The notes below the pieces were generated by a model that saw nothing but the letters and a program-made list of their open reading frames with translations, was not told the origin of the DNA and did no database searches. This document shows positions 22,961-34,900 of a DNA stretch of 64,000 nucleotides, one piece after another. The stretch's first letter is position 1. The number at the start of each line of letters is the position of its first letter. The stretch covers positions 17,710,362 through 17,774,361 of the forward strand of contig OY855910.1 in the NCBI GenBank assembly GCA_963693305.1. Reading direction: 5' to 3'. The DNA is from Meandrina meandrites. Taxonomy: Eukaryota > Cnidaria > Anthozoa > Scleractinia > Meandrinidae. Position numbers and translations under genes: made by a program.

Positions 22961-25900
22961 CTAGTACATGCTTAGTGCATTCCTTTTATCCCTGTTCTTT
23001 CCACGAACCAAAGTCCTAGCTTTGGAGACTGCATTGTTGTACAGTTGCTGTGTGAGAAAAAAAAAATCAGTGTTATTTATCACAAATAATCAAAATCGTC
23101 AACCTCAAAATAAGTCTTGATAAATATTAGGCAATACATAGCTAACACTGTGAGTTTCACAAGACATCACACAACATGTACAAAAACATACGCAAAACTC
23201 TAACAGAAAACATTAAAATAATAAGATATTAGTGAACAAGTCGAGGCGCGTTGAACAAGTTGAGGCGCAGTGGCCTAATGGTTAGTGCGCTGGACTCCGG
23301 ATCAAACGGTCCAGGTTCGAGTCCTGGTCGGGGTCACTGTGTTGTGTTCTTAAGCAAGGCACTTAACTCTCATAGTGCTTCTCTCCACCCAGGTGTATAA
23401 ATGGGTACCGGCAAAATACTGCTGGGGGTAACCCTGCGATGGACTAGCATCCCATCCAGGGGGGAGTAGAAATACTCCTAGTCGCTTAATGCTACGGAAA
23501 CCGGGATAAGCTCCGGTGGTATGAGCCACTAGTAGGCTCCACGCAGACTTTACCTTACCTTACTGAACAAGTCAAATTGTAATTTCGATACTTTGACTGA
23601 CTGACTGACTGAGGGAAGGACAGACAGACGGATGGACAGACAGACTGATTGATTGATTAAAACCCCTCATTAATGACTGCAATAAACCATTTTTACCTTT
23701 CTAAAATTCAAGCAGCATATATACATTGTATTTTTACACTCACCCTTTGATAACGAGTGGTTTTCTCAACTTCAGAGGATTTCACCTGAGGTCCCAGGTC
23801 AAAAATATCTCGCAGAAGGTCATTTTCCTGTAAAAAAGTGATATTCTCCATTAATACAAGTATCCAACGACCCTTACACATATTTTTTGTAATTTAGCTT
23901 TCATAAATCTGCACAGAGACCTGCAGAAATAAGTTGGAGTAGTGCATAACTCTTGCTAATTACCTGTAAATGAACTGTAACTCCAGTACCAAGAACATCC
24001 TTTAATGCTGTGTACTGCCTTCGTTGAACCCAACTGTGCAACTGCATGTTCTCAGTTCCAAATTTCACCACTTCATCTGGAGCAATGCCATCCTAAAACA
24101 GGACAATAAAATAACAACTTTAATGTGCTAAACGTACAATAAAAAGATAACTGTATTTACTCGACTGAGCACTGAAGTGCTCTTTAAATTTCTAGTGTCT
24201 CTGCTGTGGTGCTTGTTCAGGGAGGGGGGGGGAGGGGGGGAGGAGAGGCCTTATTTGAGGGTGGCACAGCATGTGACCAGGCCTGATCAGATAAAATTTC
24301 CACGCTTGGCTTAGTTCTCACATCATGAAAGCTTACAATCACTTTTAACTCAACTGTCACCAAACCTGGATCAGGCCAGAACTGGAATTTCGTATACAAA
24401 AATTGAAATGGCAGCAAAGGTTTGTACCATACCTCAACAGTTTTCAAAATGTCTCTAAAACTTGATCGTTGTTGTCGCAGATCTTTCTTTGCTTTATGCT
24501 TGTTGCCATCTGTTGCAAGATCTCTTAACAAGTCACACAGGCCATTACTGTCACCTATGAAGTCTTTGTTAAAGTCGCGCGCCATCTCATACATAAGTGC
24601 CAAGCTCTCTCCAGCGGCAATCCTCACACCAAGGTCACTTGTCTCAAGAAGATTTGTCATTCTTCTTAAATGCCTTGTGGAGAAAAAGCAAGGTATTGAG
24701 GGGATGATGTGAACAAAAAAATTGAAGTATCCTCAATTTGAATAAAAAATTAAAATTAAAGTAACAAATTTGTTGTGATTATTCAGTACTTACTTGTTAA
24801 TGAGCTGGTATGCTTGTCTCGGAGGTGTAACGGAAAGAAGAAGAGCCCAGGCGAACAGAATACTGCTGTAAAGTTGAACTTCGTCTGCCTTGACAGTCTT
24901 CTTGTTGTCAAATATTCCTTCTAGGACACTTGAGCATTCAAAGAGTTCCTGAAAATGTGTTTACAAGGAAATTTACTTCTCCACTCAAACGTTTATGTTA
25001 AAGTGGTACCAGGATCAAATTTTCACCCCTTGCAATTTTAGGTGTTTCAAAGAGTATTAAATGAAAGATTAAAAATGCTGTTTACCGTTTTCAAATATCT
25101 ATTTTAGTTCCAGAGATATTTAAGCTTAAAAAAATCGTAAAATATGCAAATTAGGGAACTGATGACGTCATATACTCAACCCAATTTTTTGTCAAGTACA
25201 AAAATTAAGTTATCTCGGTCATTTTTCTGCAGAGACCACTGAAACTTGGCAGACTAATAGTTCCTCAGGTGACACACCTACAGTTGTAATAAAATTATGT
25301 TACCATGGCAACTCACTCTTTTCCAGTCCCCATCAATTTTATTTTAATATTTCAGAATTTTTCAGTTCGGAAAAATTAAACCCAGGCGAGACGTCTGCCA
25401 AATCCATTGATATGCTTGCTAGATCTCGCATGTAAAGCATTATTTACAAATATTAACGGAGAATGCCAGAATTGGCCAGAAAGACGTTAAGCATTTGGGG
25501 GATCTGGAACCTAGTATGTTGCCATGGTAACCAAGTTGTCAAGTTCATATTGTGAAACACAACTAGCAGAGTGTTACTGCAAAGAATCAGAGACTTTCAA
25601 TACAAATTGGCTGAGATATCACTTTCTTAGTATTTAATCAGAATTTGGTTGAGTGTATGACGTCACTACTTTGCTAATTTGCATATTTTAAAAACCTGAA
25701 TATCTCTGGAACGAAAAGAGGTATTGAAAAACAGTAAACGGCATTTTGCTTCTAATGTAGAGTACTTGTTAATATTTTAAAACGGTTGCGAAAGAAAACA
25801 TGCGAATTTCATCATAGTAGCACTTTAAGGCCATTAAAAGTTAAATAATTAATGCAAGTGACTACTTGTGAGAAACAGATAACAAAAAGAGTGATGCTTC

Positions 25901-28900
25901 AAACATTCACATTCAAGGCAGGAATATAACCACGAGGTTTTTAATCTAAACTTGCTGTACCAAGTGTAATAGCTTAAAGCCTTTTAGTGTTGATACTCAA
26001 GAAATATTTACAATACAGCGGTGATCATTACAACACATTTTTATGGTACAATTAATTATTTTGTGGTATTTACTCGCAAATGGAAAATGAAATGTCTAGT
26101 GACTAACAAACAACAATGTTTAAATTCTTCGTACAAAGCAGCCAGTATGACAAAGGTTTCCCTTGCAGAGATGTTACTTCCTTGGAAAGCATATGTGTGT
26201 CAGTCCAGACCAGTTTTAGTTTTACTTCTGATTGGTTGAGAAAGGGTTGCAAGTTTTTTACACCAATCACAAACTAAGGTAGTTATGTAAAACCAAAACA
26301 AATACAAATTGCTTCTGATACTCAAGTGAAAACCACCCTACAACCAACAATATAATAACTTACATCTGAATCTTCACTGGCAATAAAACAGCACAAGGCA
26401 AGGGCTGTGGCACACTGCAAATACACACCATAATTACATCACTAATAATTCACAAATTAAGGCTTAAAAAGATTTACCACAAAAAAAATAAGGATGATAC
26501 TGGGTGATAGGCATGAGATGCAGTCTATTTCTAGCCAAGGGATTTATCAGGGCAGCGCTTATCTTAACCACAAACAACACTGAGCAAAAACAGTGAGATG
26601 ATAACAAATTGTTCACTTCCTGCCCTACTACCCTTTTCAATACTGAGTAATGTTGATCGCAGTGAGTGTAAGTATGGCTTTCCACTTTCAATTCAATGCA
26701 ATTCTTACACTAGATCTAGCAGCTGATGCGGCTGTCTTATCCTGGATGACAGTGATCAAATGAGGCTTGATGGTTTTGAACACCACTTGACTTTCTGAGC
26801 CTGCACCTAGCTGAACACATAACAATGCAGCAATAGATGATGCCAACACTCGGTCTTCAGGGGTACCTGAAACAAAACCAATTTTTTAATATAGCTGTTC
26901 TTGCATTGTGTACATTTTGTGGTACATTTTTGGGGGGGTTGAATTTTTTCAAAACAGCTTGCTTTTCATTTTTCCTTGTTTTATATATATTGTCATAATC
27001 CAAAACAAAGGAAAACAAAAATCAAACTGGTTTATATATTTCAAACCAAAAAGTAATTTAAACAACAACATTCATCAACAAAGTCATAAACACTTAAAAC
27101 CTAGCTTCAAAATCAAACATTCACCCAGCGAATTCATCTTAATGTCTTATTTACTGAACAAAAGAGCAACAGCAATGGGATAAACCTTTATCCACTTGTA
27201 AAACAACAGTAATATAAACACTTATTGCTTTCAATCAAAGAATAGAACATACCTCTTTTCACACATTTTTCAATACAATCCAGTATAGTTATTTTCCTGA
27301 AAAAATAAAGCGTATTAGATAAATATCCAACAAAAAAGGAGCTTGTAATTTGCAGGACTCAGCTTGTCCGACAAGTTTTTTTTTTTTTTTTTTTTTTTAT
27401 TGCAAGACACAAAACAAGTTACATTACAAGTTACATTACATTGCATTACGGTAAGAACTTACATGGTTACTTACTTACTTACAACCAAAACTTACATTAC
27501 TTAACTACATTACTTACATTACATTTACAATACAACAGTTACATTACTCTACTTACAGTGTAGTACTTAAACTAATTACACTTGATGCCTTACAATAATT
27601 ACCCTTTTTTCTTTTGCACTACAGTAACACATACATAGACCATGCAGATGCCCAATTAATTCCAGTTTAAAAGAAAAAATAAATAAATTTCTAGCGTGTA
27701 AAAACTATTTCAGTTAGGGCCAATTCGCACTAGCGGACAAATTTTGTAACAATTGGTAGATTTCATGACTTATGTGTCACTTGTTACAGAAAACAAGTGC
27801 GAATACGTTTTTTTGAGACCTAAAATTACAATTCAGGAAAACAAAGAAGCAGTTGTCTTATGATTGGTCCGCGTTGCACGCGCGATACATTTTGTCAAAC
27901 AATCGCAAAAACAAGTGCAAACGACTTGTCGGACAAGTGCAAATTTTGTCAAATTGGACAAATCTTCAAAGGGGCCGATGTCCTGCCTCAAGGCAGGACA
28001 AGTCATGACAAGTCGCATTCCAACGCCCCTCATAATACCAGATAACAATACGTTGTTGATTGGCTATTGTGTTTGGTCTGGATTGTACTAAAAAACAACA
28101 CGCGAAATTTTTCCGCGATAGGCGGCAAAACATGTTTGTGTGCCGAGGTGAGGTCGTGGAAGGATGGTAATACCGGGGTTGGAATAAATGAATGCGGAGG
28201 GAACCACTTTGTGCCGATAAATGGAGGGGAAAAGAAATAGTTTACTTGCTACATTTTCCCCGCAGGTCAGCACAAAAACATCACTACACGCGCACTTGAA
28301 ATACAATCGTTTTAAAATTTTTCACCACGTGGACCTGCCTGATTATTTGATATTTGCACAAGACGACCGTGCCGAGAAATGTACCAGGATGCCAGAAGCA
28401 CGTGCAGAGCTATTGTAATAATAATTACACCTTTTGTTTTCTTCAAAATGTCTCTGACTTGTCGTGACAATTTTGTTTTTGTCAAAAATGTTATGACATT
28501 TAAAACTTGTCCGCTAGTGCGAATCGGCCTTTAGTAAATCCAGCGGACGGAGGCCCTATGCGCCAACTTGGCGCCAGGGGACAGGAACTAGGAAATCCAG
28601 CGGACATTCCATTTTTTTCCTTTAAATAAACTATTATAAGATTACAACAGAAGTTCCCATCTTGTATAAAAATCGCGAAGCTTTCGGTTCTTAATTGCAA
28701 TTATCTTTTCGACCTCTAGCTTGTCCGACAAGTGAGGCTTTCCAAGGGGTAAAAGCGACAAGCGACATGACCCTGAATACTGACGACACGGGAACATTTT
28801 AACAGGGACAAGCGACATCATTACGGCACTGAAATGCAACAGCGACACAATGCGACAGCAACACAATAGCAGAAAAAACGACAGCAACATTTACAGCTGT

Positions 28901-31900
28901 TGACTAGGCGACATCGGTTCTCAGAAACATGTGACATTGCCACACGGCTACCCCCCTTGGAAGGCCTCACAAGTTGATGCAAGTTACATGTAGGCCAAAT
29001 GGGTTGACATGAGCCATCCCAGAAGAAAACTCTTAGTATTCCACACTTAAGTAACGTGTTGTAACGAAAACAGTAATAATAATCCTGGGCAAGACTCTAT
29101 AACTCTATGTTTCTATAACTCAACAGAAACGTGGAAAACATGTTTTCTATTTCTTTTAGAAAATACCACAAGGAAAAAGAATTAAATCCCTTGTTTATTT
29201 TGATCATCAAAATGTATACTCGCCCTCCTGTGCCATTATTACATCAACAGCTCGCACTGGTTCTGTGTTTCTATCCAGTTATAGAAGTTCGGCTTTTAGC
29301 GCGCACTTTCTTGCAGAATGTTTTCAAATAACCATTAGGCCACTACACCACCTTTTTTCCAAAATAAGTTGCAAGTAATTCTATTTGGTTCACATTTTTA
29401 CCAAACCATTTTACTTAATTACCCAAACTAGGTCAAATAATTTTGTCCATTATTAGGGCTACAAAAAACAGTGCTGCCTGGTCGTCCTGGACAAGCAGAT
29501 TTTCCCGCTAGGCAAATGACTTTATATTTGGCTTCTTTTTTTTTCACTTGCCTGATAGGCAAGGGCCCAAGCAAGTTGTCTACCAATTAAATGATCATAA
29601 AAAAGTCAACAAAGAGAAGCATGCAACTGCCTCGGGGCATGCCAAATGATGAGAGTAGTTTGTCAAAAGGGCAAGCTGGAATTCTTTTTGGTGTTTTTTT
29701 CAAGCCCTGATTATAACCATTTAAAGCTGGATCAACAATGTTCTTTGTTTGATGATAAGCTTTGTTACAAATGATGGAGTTACTCTGTTTTAAAATACTA
29801 AATGTTAATTCCAAACAAAACTAACCTGTCCGAGATAAAGTCACTGACCATCCTTGACTTCAAAGCTTTCTGAACGGCAGTCAAAGCACACTGCCTGTCC
29901 CTTGAGCTACAATAAAAGACAATATCTACTTTACATGCACAGTTTACAGAAAACAACTAAAACAGATGACACATCACAGTGTACTAATTGTTGCACTTTA
30001 CAAAAGAGCGAGGAAGCAATCTAGCCAGGCTTCATTTTTTATGTGGGTTATGCCGACGATCTTTGCCGTGGATTTAAAAAGTGCTGTTTGAAACTGTTTG
30101 AAAACACTTCAAATTTCGTTCCACATTTGAAAATATAACATGCCAGATGGTAGTGAGTTATTTTAACTGGCCAACTGTCAGTAACCTGTCGTCACTGTAG
30201 ACCAACAGATCTACAAACAACAATAGATTAAATCATTTTTTCTGTTTTCTCCCTGTTGCTTTTTCTTTCTGCCTATTTTTGTCTCGTGCCGTCATGACGT
30301 TGTCATGACGACACGAGAATATGCGAGGGGGAGAAGGTGCATTCCAAGGTGCATTCCATGCGCGTTTGCTTTGTGAGGCCGTGGAATTTTCCCGCCATGT
30401 CAATATTTTTCCCGCCATGTCAAGATTTGCTTTGTGAGGCCGCCGGATTTTGTGCGTGTTGTGAAAGAACAAATAATTTTTGTTTACAAGTAGGAGTTCA
30501 AAAATATTGCTGCATTGAAAGTTTTTTGCTTTTCTGCTGGTTCATTGTAATCGTTTGTCGGTTGGGAGTGTTTATTATAAATGGCTTTTTAGTTGAACAG
30601 AATTGAACTTTAATTTAAGGGAAAATCGCGGCGTAGAATGTAAAGCAGTGAAAGAAATGTATTAAATTTGAGCAGTTTTATTAGGTGAAATTTTTGTACA
30701 TTTTTTAAATGGAATGGTTGAGACAATTAGAAGAGAGTGTTTGATTTTGCAGCGAACGCAAATTCTTAGTGGTCCAACAGGCAATATAAATGGAACAGAA
30801 ATAAGGCCCCTTTTAGCTGGCGACAGTGCCTATTCACAAACGAACCGGCTAGTAAAACCTTACCCGGACAGAGGACGCCTGACTCAGGAGCGGAGAAAGT
30901 TTAAAACCTAAAGTTCGGTGCACTACGATCTGTAATGAAACGAGCATTTGGCATGTTGAAAGTTCATTGGAAAATTGCGTTGAAAAAGGTTGGACAAAAA
31001 ACGAGCATCCTAAAAAGACTATGATTGCTACGTGAATTTTGCACAACAATTGTATGTATCGTTTCAATAACAGAAGATAAACGATTAGATAAAGACAATT
31101 ATTTTGATGCTAAATCTTTAAAAATGTCAACTATGGCGTTTGTTTGTTCCATTTGCCTGCTCTGGGCGTCACGGAAAATTTCAGGTGATCGTTCAAATCT
31201 TGCATTGTCCTGTTCCATACTCTTTTCACACATTTCAATAAAAGAACTCTGCATGCCAGTCTGGAGTCGTACTTTCTCGCCTTTCTTTACTCAGGATGTT
31301 GAAATAGGGGAAGCCTTCTTTAATTTTCTGAATTCCATCTTCTCCAGTCGAGCGAGATCGCTACCTGAACTGCTTGAACTCGTACTCTAGATTCTGCTGC
31401 CGTTTCTTCACCTGCTGTAGCATTCTCTGGCTTTCTGGACACCTTTCTTTATACGAAGAATAGATATCATTCCACATTTTTATTTTTTTTCTTTGTGAAA
31501 CTCCCCACAGCTTACTGAATTTGGGGGCCCACGCTTCAAGAAGTTCGTGCGTTTCTTTCTCAGTCCTGTCAGCAGACTTAACGCAAGGTTTTTTCGTTTT
31601 GTGTTTGCTGTAGCAAGTACTTCGACATCACTTGCAACTGAACACTGAGGCGATGGCATGCTTCTTGCCAGTAGAATTGGTGATCATCGAGAAATGTTTA
31701 TCAGTACGCCGAGATAAAATCATTTTAAGTCAGCTGCGTTAGGGAGCTAAAAAAAGCCTTAAGGACTCTTAAGCTTGACTTATCTTACAAACATCTCAAA
31801 AGTTAAAGGGCAACTCTTGGCTAGAAAATTATATTTCAGTAAAAGCTTCCGAATGTTTCCAAAATTACACAGGAAGCAAAAAAATTGAATTCAGAAGCTT

Positions 31901-34900
31901 TTTTACCGGTTAATTTTAACGCAAAACTTCGTATTTTACGTGACATTTCGCCATGGGATGCTTCGTGATGACGAGATGTGACAGGTGTGGAACCGCAACA
32001 AGTCACGAACATGGCTGACTCAAATTCTTGCAGTGAGAGCTCAACTTCTGCTAGCGACTCCACTGATTTTTAGAGAAGAACCTTCTATGGTATTTCAACC
32101 CTGGCGTTTTGAGCCTCCAGGGAAAAACAGCGAGACAGAGAAAGGGAGTAAAATATCGAACCTCCTCACCGCCGACGGCGACGAATGGTGAGTGAATTGA
32201 AGTCCTAAATGTACAGTTTCTTTCTCTATTACCTCGGCCAGTTGTTTGTGAGCTAAGTCAAACCTGAAAAGCCTTGTTATTATTTGCATGTACGCGAGAA
32301 GCTTAATTAAACATGCTTTTATACAACGAAACTGTTTGCTGCATTTTGTTGTTTATGTTCGGTCTTTACATATTTTTGCTCATGTTTATCACAATAGGTT
32401 TTGACCTTTTGAACTTCAGCCTAATGTACACTATCTATCTTGTGCGTTTGAAAGCTTGCGAATACAGAAACGCAAGTTAAATTCTTTGTCTCTTTTGTGT
32501 TACCAATTTTTCTAAATTCTGCTCAAAAACGAAGAATTCTGCCGGCGAAATGCCAGCTACCGAAACTAGACTATCCGAAATTCTGCGGTAGATTTTATCT
32601 AGAACATACACAGGCTTGCAGTCAACTGTGCAGTTAAATGTGGACAAAACTCTGCTGGGTCTCTTCACTTCTTTTGTTGGGAGAAGGGAGTTTGCGCTTT
32701 CTGTAGTTGAAACAACTTGCCTCGAGGAAACTTTGTTCAAGGTTGTTCGTGCTTGTATGCGTAAAACTGTACTGAGAATGATTTTGTAAACTGATTACTG
32801 CCACCGGGACTATTACACGACCCTGCGTGATTTTATATTTATCGGTATAATTAAGTTGTCATGTTTTTATTTTGCAATTTCTTATCTTTTTGCGAAAAGA
32901 ACCCCCACGAAAATCGAAAATTGTGCTGTGTTTGGCTCCTTATTACTTTCGCGTTTGCTTGCATTTTAATTCATGGTTTGCATTTGAAATGGTCATTGCG
33001 CTCTTCGTGTCTTACAACATTTGGCATCTTTTCCTTTAGTTATCTCGTCAACTGACATCTGCTCGAATCTGCACACGAAACTGTTTCGTGGTCAGGCTAG
33101 GGAGGGTGAAGGGAAAGAGCGTGACACGCTTTCATACCCGGGTTTTATGCTACACCCCAGGTTGCCTAATTTACAACAATTGTTTCTCAAAAGGAATCAC
33201 AGAATAAGTACTTCACCCAACACTTCTTCTCTTAGTTATCCGGATATTGTTTTATATTTGATTCCCCATTTCTTCGTATAATTTTATATCCCGCGAGAGC
33301 CCCTCTGCTAGCGCGCGGGGTAGTGGCTTCTTATTGCGTAGTACTGACCTGCACGCAAATCGCGCTCGCCTTTCAAAGGCATATACTTCAAAGAAACACT
33401 ACATTTGCTGGTGGGAATTGCTTTCTATTTTGCCAATTAACAGCAGGAGAAATCTGAGGGTGGCTGCAAATTTCTCAACAACAGAATCAAAATATATCGG
33501 TCTGTTTCCGAACGCGTGGATTTCGCTTACATATAGGACATATAGAGGCTCAGTATTCCTGCTCATAAATGAAAAGATTTCAGACAAATTATGGGAGTCA
33601 GCACTCACAGACCCTTTTCAATTTACTATCTACTCCGGACAAAAGGCATCTTTATCACGATATGGTGCAAGAGAGGATGCATCGTATTATAAAGCTATGT
33701 ACATTTGCTGACCTTAGAAGGCCGATCAATCTGACGGATTTGTTTCGTTTCACGACACATGAATTACTCTTTTTAAGTTTATTTCCTTTCATATTTAAGC
33801 ACTGAAGCACTACCTTTTTTATCCTGGACATCATTGAACAGCATAGGGTCTTTCTCTCCTAGTCATTCTCATTTATGAAGAGACGCTTGGCATGTTTTCC
33901 TCTTATCAGAAGCATGCAAAAGCAAATCTGCCTTCCACACCTGTGACGTAGCATCACGTGACGTACCAAAATCCGAACGTTTTCAAAATAACCGCCAAAT
34001 TGGCGTAAAAGAAAATTCGTAGTAAATTCATTTTGGCCGATATCTTTAAAATTTTACCTTCTAAAGATTCCTGTTGCTATAAACAACTTATAGAAAAAAT
34101 AAAAAAATCGGGGTAAATTTCCCAAGAGTTGCCCTTTAACAAGGTCAAAGACAGACCTCACGCTGAGTAACCCAGATAAGAAGATGCGGTGATATTCGGC
34201 CGGGATGGGAGCTGAAAACAGGAGCGGTAAGCGGGAATTTCAAGAAAGAGCCGGAGCGGGATTTTGAGAATCTTTACGGAAAGTTTTTTCGTAACTGCAT
34301 AAAATGTAATTAACAAAATTTGACTGGAACAAATTGCTTGATCTGTGTAGCGGTGTAGGGTTTCAAGTACGGAATAGGTTAATAGTGTAGTGTGTCAAAT
34401 TTATATAGTTGCGGTTACACATCGTCCTTTTAACATGGTAAAAGGGCTCTTTACCTCGGGAAACTCACAAATAGAGAGGACGTTTTTTTGGTAAATATCA
34501 TAAATAATATGTGCCCTGTCATTTTGTTTTTCCGCGTGCTTTGTAATTTTGTGTTCCCGGGTGTTTTGTCATTTTCATGACCTGTTCGCCATTTTTATTT
34601 CCCGCTTATGAAAAAAAAAGACTAAAAATTATCTCAGCAAAATGTTCCCCCAAGGTAAATTTATGGCGGTGTGAAAGAGAACAAAAGAATCGCCCATGAA
34701 AGTTACCGAGGCAAATGGGTAGGTTTTCCAAGTACCCCAAGATAAAATGACCAATCGTGAGGCAAACCTCAAAGATAAGCAAATAAAATAAACAGAGAAA
34801 TTTCAAATTAAATATGGCGTGAGGTTTAGATTTCCTGAGGTCAACTTTGCGTGTTCAAGGCAGCAAAAACGTGGTCTTTCTTAGAATCATGGCTTGAGGG

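Noticed and set aside
23261..23333. Genuine tRNA gene
   Set aside because: A and B boxes are present, but the sequence runs into a SINE body and tail, is flanked by target duplications, and has a relative at 63.3 kb.
33334..33805. ORFs within the TTAA element as its transposase
   Set aside because: No transposase motif could be recognised in any frame; left unassigned.
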